From an uncultured Ruminococcus sp. (lineage in GTDB: Bacteria > Bacillota > Clostridia > Oscillospirales > Acutalibacteraceae): a stretch of 40,544 nucleotides of DNA. Positions 1 to 5,710 of this stretch are shown one piece after another; the stretch's first letter is position 1; each line of letters opens with the position of its first letter. Position numbers and translations under genes: made by a program. The DNA is taken from contig CADANT010000012.1 of NCBI GenBank assembly GCA_902789345.1, positions 1 through 40,544 of the forward strand. Reading direction: 5' to 3'. The notes beneath the pieces are model-generated. The model had not been told where the DNA came from. It ran no database searches and saw only the letters and a program-made list of their open reading frames with translations.

Positions 1-16
1 CAGGCTTTTGGGGCTT

Positions 17-99
17 TGGTGCGCCTGACAGGACTTGAACCTGCACCCTCGCGGACTAGAACCTAAATCTAGCGTGTCTGCCAGTTCCACCACAGGCGC
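17..99 (-). tRNA. tRNA-Leu (anticodon TAG)
   Basis: Read on the minus strand this folds as a complete class II tRNA. The 7-bp acceptor stem GCGCCTG pairs with CAGGCGC, followed by discriminator A and an encoded CCA (17-19). The D-arm has GTGGAACTGGCAGAC, the anticodon stem CTAGA/TCTAG encloses TTTAGGT with anticodon TAG, a variable arm follows, and the T-arm has GGTTCAAGTCC. It reads CUA leucine codons. The upstream neighbour is a broken tRNA-Leu half-copy, and both sit behind one promoter at 243-271. Confidence 0.95.
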
Positions 100-150
100 A
101 CATCTATTTTTTCAACAGCTTTTCGCCGTCAAAATCAAATTATTTAATTG

Positions 151-207
151 TTACACCGAGGTGACGTTACCTAAATCTAGCGCGTCTGCCAATTCCGCCA
201 CACCCGC
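151..207 (-). pseudogene. decayed tRNA-Leu (5' half only)
   Basis: The minus strand begins like a second tRNA-Leu(TAG), with acceptor arm GCGGGTG, D-arm GTGGCGGAATTGGCAGAC and the anticodon-loop region GATTTAGGT. After the anticodon the sequence stops matching a tRNA: there is no matching 3' anticodon stem, variable arm, T-arm or CACCCGC acceptor strand. It is therefore a truncated copy and cannot fold into a tRNA. It shares the D-arm and anticodon sequence with the intact tRNA-Leu just downstream, which suggests a decayed duplicate or a recombination scar. Confidence 0.75.
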
Positions 208-242
208 ATATAGTGTACCGTGTTCATTACCGAACAAAAATT

Positions 243-271
243 ATTATATTACATTTTGTTTATAAAGTCAA
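243..271 (-). promoter_or_regulatory. sigma-A type promoter of the tRNA-Leu unit
   Basis: On the minus strand there is a -35 TTGACT, a 17-bp spacer and a -10 TATAAT. It lies about 35 bp upstream of the decayed tRNA-Leu half and so must drive the intact tRNA-Leu through it. Confidence 0.75.
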
Positions 272-487
272 TACTAAATTTTAAATTTTGTAAATTTGGT
301 ATGTTGTTTTGTATAATGCTGCTTATACAAAGTTATTATTGTGATAATTAGGCTTTATAAACTTATAATACAACGAAATAACCCGATATATTTGGGCTTG
401 CGGTTTCCGCGGTTATGTGGCGAGGGTGATTGCTTAAAGCTATCTATTAATACATAATTAATTTCAAGTGTTTTTATTTTTCACAAA
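272..487. other. AT-rich intergenic stretch, no gene seen
   Basis: Between the tRNA-Leu promoter and the surface-protein remnant the sequence is AT-rich with stops in all frames. Short GC-rich words (TTGCGGTTTCCGCGG near 399-413) could form a small hairpin. I see no further gene. Confidence 0.5.
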
Positions 488-604
488 GGAACTGCCAACC
501 CCTTTATCGGGCCTGTTCCGACAGGCATAATCGGCGGAATTGCATTTGTTATAGCCGCCGTTATTGTGGTATGTTTATGGATTCACAACACAAAGAAAGG
601 TTAA
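488..604 (+). pseudogene. C-terminal remnant of a membrane-anchored protein
   Basis: An open stretch of 38 codons ends in TAA at 602-604. It encodes a Pro/Gly-rich linker (NPFIGPVPTG), a single hydrophobic helix of about 20 residues (IIGGIAFVIAAVIVV), then a charged tail ending NTKKG. This is the layout of the C-terminal transmembrane anchor of a surface protein. There is no usable start codon or ribosome binding site; the frame is closed by a TAA about 30 bases upstream. It is best read as the 3' end of a deleted gene. What the lost ectodomain did cannot be told. Confidence 0.5.
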
Positions 605-634
605 GTTCTCGGAGTTTCTTATTTTTGAGTTATA

Positions 635-1042
635 TTACCGATTTTGAGTTATTTCACCGAAAACCTCCTCAACGGGCAGCTTAGCTCCCGGAAGCTGAGG
701 CCAGGCGTCTATTGCATCACCCGATTTTCTTGGAATAATATGTATATGAAAGTGTAGAACAGATTGTCCGGCAGCAGTGCCGCTTGCATTTAAAAAATTA
801 ACTCCGTCATAGCCGCAGTTATTGGTCAAATGTTCCGAAACAACCTTTACCGTGTGCATAACATATTGCAGGGTTTTGTGGTCACAATCAAATATATTGG
901 TGATGTGCTTTTTAGGAATAACCAAAATATGTCCGTCAACATCTTTGGCAAGATCCATTATAGCAAGTGTATGGGTATCTTCATAAACTTTCATAGAGGG
1001 AATTTTATTGTTTACAATGTTACAGAAAATACAATTATCCAT
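635..1042 (-). CDS. HIT-family nucleotide hydrolase
   Basis: A 135-residue protein of the histidine-triad family, normally small cytoplasmic hydrolases of purine nucleoside phosphoramidates and related nucleotides. The sequence has an N-terminal CIFC, the region IMDLAKDVDGHILVIPKKH, and near residues 96-106 the active-site triad in QSVLHFHIHIIPR (H-F-H-I-H), preceded by NASGTAAGQ. Length is normal for the HinT-like branch. The start is supported by AAGGAG about 7 bases upstream. It appears monocistronic. Upstream lies the displaced tRNA-Pro terminator, so its promoter must be in the short 1043-1141 gap, where I see no strong -35/-10 pair. Confidence 0.92.
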   Translation of the reverse strand: MDNCIFCNIVNNKIPSMKVYEDTHTLAIMDLAKDVDGHILVIPKKHITNIFDCDHKTLQYVMHTVKVVSEHLTNNCGYDGVNFLNASGTAAGQSVLHFHIHIIPRKSGDAIDAWPQLPGAKLPVEEVFGEITQNR

Positions 1043-1141
1043 CTAAATATTTCTCCTTTTAATAAACTTTATAAATAAGCTGTTATTTGTCCTTTTCAAA
1101 ATTATTTTAAAATAAAACTGTAATAACACTAAACAAAAACA

Positions 1142-1174
1142 AAAGCCATCGCAGTTAAAAACTACAATGGCTTT
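1142..1174 (-). terminator. original terminator of tRNA-Pro, displaced by the element
   Basis: On the minus strand a 13-bp stem (AAAGCCAT continuing TGTAG, with ATGGCTTT preceded by CTGCG) encloses a 7-base loop and is followed by TTTTGTTTTTG. Two of the inner pairs are G-U only when read as minus-strand RNA, which fixes the direction. It lies directly 3' of the tRNA-Pro half at 1176-1220, so before integration it would have ended the tRNA-Pro transcript. Confidence 0.75.
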
Positions 1175-1175
1175 A

Positions 1176-1220
1176 TGGTCGAGGTGACAGGACTTGAACC
1201 TGCGGCATCTTGGTCCCAAA
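1176..1220 (-). repeat. left attachment site (tRNA-Pro 3' half)
   Basis: Forty-five bases identical to 21531-21575. On the minus strand it runs from the anticodon loop (TTTGGGACC) through the T-arm GGTTCAAGTCC to the acceptor end CACCTCGACCA. The 5' half of a tRNA is missing here; from 1221 leftward homology is lost. It is the chromosome's original tRNA-Pro 3' end, pushed away by integration. Confidence 0.93.
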
Positions 1221-1516
1221 TGGCTGTTTAAATATTTTTTAGCTGCTAAATAGCACTTTCAGCCATTTTCATTCCGGAGAAGATGCTCTTTGAAAGTCTT
1301 ATTTCCGATGTTTCCGAGTGTTCCGAACCCGTCTATGGTCATTCATGTGGTCAGATATGTGATCTGAAAACTACAATATGTATTTAGAATTTAATAGAAT
1401 AAAGGAATAACCTTTTTCTGTATTGTAACTCTGAAAACAAAAGTTTCAAATATTTTTTGTTCAAAATTTGCATCGCTATAAACAAAGATAGCTGCAATGA
1501 TTACTCACAAAATTTA
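1218..1516. other. left sub-terminal region with short repeats, no gene
   Basis: No convincing gene. Directly inside the left attachment site lies an inverted repeat, AAATGGCTG (1218-1226) with CAGCCATTT (1260-1268). Then come three near-tandem copies of TTTCCGANTG-like words (1302-1310, 1311-1320, 1321-1329), a small hairpin TCAGAT-ATGTG-ATCTGA, and copy A of the 34-bp element repeat at 1460-1492. Iterated short words beside an attachment site are what arm-type integrase or excisionase sites look like, but that role is inferred. Confidence 0.4.
1460..1492 (+). repeat. element repeat, copy A
   Basis: First of three related copies (A here, B 14404-14437, C 21294-21327), all in the same orientation. 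Each begins [TC]TCAAAAT[TC]TGC and ends AAACAAAGATA(A)GC. By eye the copies agree at about 26-28 of 34 positions. Copy A is near the left end of the element, 25 bp beyond the stop of the small EF-hand-like gene. Confidence 0.65.
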
Positions 1517-1681
1517 TCAGTCATCAAAACTCCAATTATCAGAATCGCCAAAATCATCGGATTTGCCATTTTCATCTTCTATCAGCTCATTGAGAAAAGC
1601 GAACTCTGCACCTCTCTCAAAAGCGTCAATCTCACCGTCATTATTAAAATCAAATAAATCTCCGAAAATGCTGTCAAACAT
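1517..1681 (-). CDS. small acidic EF-hand-like protein
   Basis: A 54-residue acidic protein beginning MFDSIFGDLFDFNNDGEI. Residues 11-22 (DFNNDGEIDAFE) match the EF-hand/dockerin calcium-loop pattern DxNxDGxIDxxE. The rest is rich in Asp and Glu and ends DNWSFDD. The start is firm: AAGGAGG sits seven bases upstream of ATG. The gene follows the SWIM zinc-finger gene by 17 bp on the same strand and is probably cotranscribed. Calcium binding is plausible from the loop; the biological role is unknown. Confidence 0.75.
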   Translation of the reverse strand: MFDSIFGDLFDFNNDGEIDAFERGAEFAFLNELIEDENGKSDDFGDSDNWSFDD

Positions 1682-1698
1682 AATTATCCTCCTTAAAA

Positions 1699-2517
1699 TT
1701 ATTTAAAAGTAATACTGCCTGTATTCTGATTATCTACGCAGAATTTGAACAGAGCAGATTTGCTGATTGCGGCAAAATAATTGCTTTCTTCAAGCTTGTC
1801 TGCATAGTTTTTCTCAATTTCTTTGAGCGTTTCACGCAGCTGGAGCATTGCTGCAAATTCGTGCTTGCAGGTATAACTGCAAAAGCAATTGCAAAGCAGA
1901 TTGCTGATTTCTCCGTTTTGATATGTAAACTCAACCTCATAAGGATTACTGCCCGTAACAATCGCTCTGCCGTGTGTGTTGTCAACGCAAATATAAACAA
2001 CCTTATTTCTCATATAATAATCATATCCACGGTCAGCTATCTGAGAATCAATCCTCATATCACTCAGATTATCCAGTACAAAAGAGCTGTCGTCATTGCA
2101 TACAATTACTTCATCTTCCTCATTTGAAGGAGCCTTGAACCAGCCCAGAACCTTTTTGTAGGGCAAGACAGATGAATCGAAGGTCACAAAGTGCGACAAA
2201 GTCATATGTAATTCACCCTTAAGAGTTGTATCAGCTACCGCTATAACCCGTTTGTAATCCGAAAGCTTAATCTTGAAATTGTAAGAAACATCCACAACAA
2301 TGCCACGCAAGCCCTCAAGCTTTCCGTCAACAAAAACAAGGTCTCCTCTATGCAAATCAAATGAATCATTATAATAAGAAAGAGTCATATTTCTGTCAGG
2401 AAACCGAACCTGCACAAGTGATTTTACTGGAATATCAGCCTTGTTCACACGCTGTTCGTTGAGGCTTGAATTTTCTTTCTCATTACTGTTGCCTGTAAAT
2501 CCTATTTTAAACTTCAT
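1699..2517 (-). CDS. SWIM zinc-finger domain protein
   Basis: A 272-residue protein. The C-terminal third has a SWIM-type zinc finger, CNCFCSYTCKH at residues 209-219 (CxC...CxH), preceded by a small beta-rich region (YEVEFTYQNGEISNLLC), the usual SWIM context. The first ~130 residues show a probable beta-barrel-like stretch (RGDLVFVDGKLEGLRGIVVD, residues 57-76) suggestive of a KOW/SH3-like fold; this is a weaker inference. SWIM fingers bind nucleic acid or proteins and are often attached to helicases, but no helicase is fused here. The start is supported by GAGGAG. It forms a two-gene unit with the small EF-hand-like gene. Confidence 0.75.
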   Translation of the reverse strand: MKFKIGFTGNSNEKENSSLNEQRVNKADIPVKSLVQVRFPDRNMTLSYYNDSFDLHRGDLVFVDGKLEGLRGIVVDVSYNFKIKLSDYKRVIAVADTTLKGELHMTLSHFVTFDSSVLPYKKVLGWFKAPSNEEDEVIVCNDDSSFVLDNLSDMRIDSQIADRGYDYYMRNKVVYICVDNTHGRAIVTGSNPYEVEFTYQNGEISNLLCNCFCSYTCKHEFAAMLQLRETLKEIEKNYADKLEESNYFAAISKSALFKFCVDNQNTGSITFK

Positions 2518-2565
2518 AACAATTCTCCTCGTTAATTTATGTACTTCTTCTTTCCTGTTATCATT

Positions 2566-2602
2566 ATTATATCAAAAGCATTGTACCATTATCAGGACAA
2601 TG
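2566..2602 (-). promoter_or_regulatory. probable promoter/operator of the SWIM gene
   Basis: On the minus strand there is a -10 TATAAT (2566-2571) about 50 bp upstream of the start codon, with a poor -35. An inverted repeat CATTGT (2579-2584) / ACAATG (2597-2602) covers the -35 area and may be an operator. Confidence 0.4.
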
Positions 2603-2617
2603 AACGGAGATTTTTTA

Positions 2618-2713
2618 TTGACAGTAATAAATTTTATTGATAAAATTAAATCAACCTATGAAGAGTGCGTGAGAGACAAGCTCGTTGACCGCACAGCAAC
2701 CTGCAATATGTAA
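2618..2713 (+). CDS. possible 31-residue peptide
   Basis: A short reading frame starts with TTG, eight bases after GGAG, and ends at TAA 2711-2713. It contains KSTYEECVRDKLVDRTATC: amphipathic, with two cysteines. An in-frame ATG at 2600 is possible but has no good ribosome binding site. It lies upstream of, and in the same direction as, the 96-residue gene at 2826. No family recognised. It could equally be a leader peptide or a chance frame. Confidence 0.35.
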   Translation: MTVINFIDKIKSTYEECVRDKLVDRTATCNM

Positions 2714-2795
2714 GGTGCTAAAGCTTGACCGATGGGTGATATATTTATGAACTTCAGCACCTGTCGGCAACGATGGGTGTCTTTTCGTTCTCTTT
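2714..2795 (+). promoter_or_regulatory. candidate structured leader RNA / attenuator
   Basis: Between the small peptide frame and the gene at 2826, GGTGCT (2714-2719) can pair with AGCACC (2756-2761). The same CACC can instead pair with GGGTG at 2775-2779, which is followed by TCTTTTC. The word CGATGGGTG occurs twice (2730-2738, 2771-2779). Mutually exclusive pairings ending in a T-rich tract resemble an attenuator. It does not match a riboswitch class I know. Confidence 0.35.
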
Positions 2796-2825
2796 GTAGG
2801 TGAAAAATATTTTGGAGGACTCAAT

Positions 2826-3116
2826 ATGAGAAATATAAGTGAATTATTAAATCAAAACGGAAGAGTTTATGTTTACCTGTCAAGTGAAGAAATTTGCAAT
2901 AGATTTCTTCACGACACAGAAAAAGAGGGTTTTACCTTTTGTGACGGAGTGAAGCCGACAGAGCGTAAAGGTGCTGATATTTACGCCTTGAATCAGAATC
3001 GTACAATTAACTATGTAGGCTTTATCGGGTATATATCTTTTCAATCCGCAAAGAAAATCGGCAATCAAAAGCTTGTGAAAATTGACTACGAAAAATATAT
3101 TTCGGCTGATTTATAA
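2826..3116 (+). CDS. hypothetical protein, 96 residues
   Basis: No function recognised. The protein starts MRNISELLNQNGRVYVYL, has a mixed alpha/beta pattern with two cysteines (residues 23 and 39), and a hydrophobic GFIGYISFQSAKKIG segment too polar at its edges for a membrane anchor. It resembles small unknown genes I associate with mobile elements of Clostridia. The start is well supported by TTGGAGGA eight bases upstream. It stands alone between the leader region and a long non-coding stretch. Confidence 0.7.
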   Translation: MRNISELLNQNGRVYVYLSSEEICNRFLHDTEKEGFTFCDGVKPTERKGADIYALNQNRTINYVGFIGYISFQSAKKIGNQKLVKIDYEKYISADL

Positions 3117-3553
3117 AATATACAAAAATCTGCCGAGATTTATTTAACACTTACTAATTTAATCTTTTTATGAAATTGAATAATATAAAATAAAGTTTTC
3201 TGTTTATAAAAATCTGGGTAGAAATAAAGATAGCGCGTGTTAAAAGTATATGGATGACGCAAATTATAAGCTTTCCACCTCACTGCTACTATCAAAAAGG
3301 TTTATGTATTGATTGCAAGGCTTTTGATTTTAACAGACCAGTAGGAACATATTCAGAAACGTTGCAATATTGACTTTGGTTCACCTCTAAACGAACTCTG
3401 CAAAATTGAAAAAACTTTTAGTGGGATCGTTCAATAATTATTAGTGCAAAATAGGAATGGAAAGATTTGAATAATTCAACTTATATGATATAATAAAAAA
3501 TAAGTGGAAGTGGCAGAGGATCTGCCTTAACTGTATAATAAGGAGCAAAAATA
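3117..3553. other. 437-bp non-coding stretch before the TcmP-like gene
   Basis: AT-rich, with only very short frames on either strand. Some of it reads like decayed coding DNA (for example a 20-codon frame from ATG 3251) but nothing identifiable. The last 90 bp hold the promoter of the downstream gene pair (3467-3494) and a small perfect hairpin GGCAGA-GGA-TCTGCC (3512-3526) in the 5' leader. Confidence 0.5.
3467..3494 (+). promoter_or_regulatory. promoter of the TcmP/radical-SAM pair
   Basis: A -35 TTGAAT (3467-3472), a 16-bp spacer and a -10 TATAAT (3489-3494), 60 bp upstream of the start codon. A six-bp hairpin (GGCAGA/TCTGCC) follows in the leader at 3512-3526. Confidence 0.65.
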
Positions 3554-4675
3554 ATGAGTAGTAGCAATAACAATGAAGTAATTAGTGAGGCTAAGCCTCA
3601 TACTGTTAAAAAATTTGAATTAATTGAGAGATATGTAGAAGAGTGGATGCATAAGTTGTTGAATTATGATAAGTGTGAGAAACTAATTTTTATTGATTGT
3701 ATGTGCAATAGCGGAGAGTATCATGATGTATATGGAAATTCAGTAATGGGAACAGGGATAAGAGTGGCTGATAGTCTTTATAACGCTTCATTCCAATATC
3801 CAACAAAGCAAATTCATGTTTTTTTGAATGATATTGATGGCAGAAAAACTGACCATATAAAAAATTTTTTACCAAAAGACACTGATAATTTCAAGGTACA
3901 TATAAGCACAATAGATGCAAATGAACTTTTGAGAAAGCTTGGGCCAGGTTTGATGCGTACAAAAAATACACATACTCTACTTGTGTACGACCCATATAAG
4001 GCTGATGTTGATTGGGAAGCTGTTATGCCCTTTTTCAACACTTGGGGAGAAGTTTTGCTTAATCATATGGTTTCTGATTCTATAAGAGCAGTAGCCGTAG
4101 CAAAAAAACCAGAAACAATAAAAAGATACGAGAAAACATATCAAACCGATTTTACAAATCTTGTTCCTTTTGGCAGCAATAGAAAAGCCTACGAGGAGCA
4201 AATAGAAAGTATAATGGCAAGCATGAGATTAAGAAGGACTAGAGAATTTTATATTGCTGCATATCCATTTTTCAATAGAGCAAATTCTGTTGTATATAAT
4301 CTAATTCATTATACTAACAATCCAAAAGGTTTTTCTTTGTTTAAGAAAGTAGCTTGGCAGACATTTGGAGGAAAATCGTCAGCAAAAAATACACACGGGA
4401 GTGAAAATCAGCTTACTCTGGATTTATGGGGTGATGGAACTCCTAAAACAGTTGTGGATGAGGACTGCTATTATATCAAGGATATTGCAGACTATATTCA
4501 AAGTAAATTTGAGAGGCAGGATAATGTTCCGTTGGATAAAATCTGGGCTGTATTGGAAGAACACCCAGTATTTCCGTCAGAAGGATTCCGACTTGAAATA
4601 AAAAATGAATTAAAAAATAATCATGGAGCTGTTGCCGCTGGTAGAACTGCGCTCAGTTTCAAAGGCAGGAGATAA
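3554..4675 (+). CDS. three-Cys-motif partner (TcmP)-like protein
   Basis: A 373-residue protein. It shows the layout I know from the TcmP family: an N-terminal HTVKKFELIERYVEEW region, a methyltransferase-like motif (IFIDCMCNSGEY, residues 45-56), FLNDID near 90-95, and LLVYDPYKADVDW (142-154). The family normally has FxGxG-like residues in the first motif; here it is CNSGEY, so cofactor binding may be altered. The C-terminal third looks like a small winged-helix domain. TcmP proteins are named for being encoded beside a three-Cys radical-SAM-like protein, exactly the arrangement here (4-bp gap to the next gene). The start is supported by AAGGAG. Function of the family is not established; a nucleic-acid modification or defence role is inferred from context. 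Confidence 0.75.
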   Translation: MSSSNNNEVISEAKPHTVKKFELIERYVEEWMHKLLNYDKCEKLIFIDCMCNSGEYHDVYGNSVMGTGIRVADSLYNASFQYPTKQIHVFLNDIDGRKTDHIKNFLPKDTDNFKVHISTIDANELLRKLGPGLMRTKNTHTLLVYDPYKADVDWEAVMPFFNTWGEVLLNHMVSDSIRAVAVAKKPETIKRYEKTYQTDFTNLVPFGSNRKAYEEQIESIMASMRLRRTREFYIAAYPFFNRANSVVYNLIHYTNNPKGFSLFKKVAWQTFGGKSSAKNTHGSENQLTLDLWGDGTPKTVVDEDCYYIKDIADYIQSKFERQDNVPLDKIWAVLEEHPVFPSEGFRLEIKNELKNNHGAVAAGRTALSFKGRR

Positions 4676-4679
4676 AACA

Positions 4680-5462
4680 ATGAAGCAAGTAAAGGGATAC
4701 ATTACAAGAAAATCAATGCTTTATGTCACTGGCGTTGAGTATGGAGATTATACCATGAATCATGTTCAGGGATGTGCGCATGGCTGTCGGTACCCTTGTT
4801 ACGCATTTTTAATGAAGAAGAGGTTCGGACAAATCAAGGATTATGATAATTGGATTGAGCCGTACCTCGTTTCTAATACGCTTGATTTACTCGATGTAGA
4901 AATTCCAAAATTAAAAGATAAAATTACATCTGTTCAGCTTTGTTTTTCCACAGATCCATTTATGTATCAATACGATGAAATATGCGAGATGAGCATTGAG
5001 GCAATTAAAAAATTGAATGCATCTGGTATAAAATGTATTATTCTTACTAAAGGAGTATTACCAGAGAAATTAGCAGAGCTTTCCGATGAAAATGAATATG
5101 GAATAACCCTTATTACACTAAGTGAAGATTACAGAATGAAAATGGAACCTTATGCAGCACCCATCAATGCGCGTTTGAATGCTTTAAGAAAGCTACACGA
5201 ACTTGGTAAGAAAACATGGGTAAGTATGGAGCCATACCCCACACCGAATTTAGTTAATCAAGATTTGCAAGAAATTCTAAGAGCAGTTTCATTCACAGAT
5301 AAAATAATCTTTGGTAGAACAAATTATTGTAAAGAAGTAACCTCTTTTAGCACTCATAAAGAATTCTACAATTTAAAGGCAGAAGAAATTATAACATTTT
5401 GTACAGAGAATAATATTGATTATTATATTAAAGAGAAAACTATCACGGAGGAACAATGGTGA
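4680..5462 (+). CDS. three-Cys-motif radical-SAM-like protein
   Basis: A 260-residue protein. Residues 32-40 hold three cysteines in GCAHGCRYPCYA, spaced CX3CX3C. This resembles the cluster-binding loop of radical SAM enzymes (usually CX3CX2C) in the spore photoproduct lyase and DUF5131-like branch, but with one extra residue. Downstream are the expected alternating strands and helices: VQLCFSTDPF, IKCIILTKG, GITLITLS, TWVSMEPYPTP and KIIFGRTNY, consistent with a TIM-type barrel. The ATG at 4680 is preferred because AGGAG lies eight bases upstream, overlapping the end of the TcmP-like gene; a longer frame from 4623 has no such site. It probably acts together with the TcmP-like protein. Confidence 0.78.
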   Translation: MKQVKGYITRKSMLYVTGVEYGDYTMNHVQGCAHGCRYPCYAFLMKKRFGQIKDYDNWIEPYLVSNTLDLLDVEIPKLKDKITSVQLCFSTDPFMYQYDEICEMSIEAIKKLNASGIKCIILTKGVLPEKLAELSDENEYGITLITLSEDYRMKMEPYAAPINARLNALRKLHELGKKTWVSMEPYPTPNLVNQDLQEILRAVSFTDKIIFGRTNYCKEVTSFSTHKEFYNLKAEEIITFCTENNIDYYIKEKTITEEQW

Positions 5463-5482
5463 GATTAGTTTTTTAGATAGGT

Positions 5483-5667
5483 ATGCCGTTTGATGATTAT
5501 TTATTGGGTTCAAAAAATAGTCCGTATCCTTTGGGCATTGAAAATACACTAACTCAAGATGACACAGATATTGTTAACAGATATAGAAATTAAATAATCG
5601 TGGAAGAGATACCATAAGGGCGGCAATATCTGGATTAGAGTTATCTGATAATTTAACAAGTGATTAA
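5483..5667 (+). pseudogene. frameshifted remnant of an HTH-type regulator
   Basis: Frame one reads MPFDDYLLGSKNSPYPLG to VNRYRN then stop. Shifting one base at the A-rich spot near 5590 continues as KLNNRGRDTIRAAISGLELS to a stop at 5665-5667. The pattern (linker, acidic helix, RYRKLNNRGRDTI) is like the C-terminal part of XRE repressors just after the DNA-binding domain. The DNA-binding part itself is missing. It follows the radical-SAM-like gene and ends in the shared terminator. Identification is tentative. Confidence 0.4.
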
Positions 5668-5710
5668 AGCCAGCCACAGGGAAACTATCCCTTGTAGCTG
5701 GCTCTTTTTT
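5668..5710 (+). terminator. terminator between the convergent cargo operons
   Basis: A strong hairpin, AGCCAGCCACAGGGA with TCCCTTGTAGCTGGCT (one mismatch), is followed by CTTTTTT. It ends the TcmP/radical-SAM transcript. Its T-run overlaps the stop codon of the convergent Res gene (TTA at 5709-5711), and the reverse complement also gives a hairpin followed by a weak T tract, so it may serve both sides. Confidence 0.8.

Noticed and set aside
35-265. 76-codon frame across the tRNA-Leu region
   Set aside because: It reads through an intact tRNA and a tRNA half on the opposite strand; not a gene.
1457-1657. 66-codon plus-strand frame near the left end
   Set aside because: It lies opposite the small EF-hand-like gene, which has a perfect ribosome binding site; only its first codons resemble repeat copies B and C.
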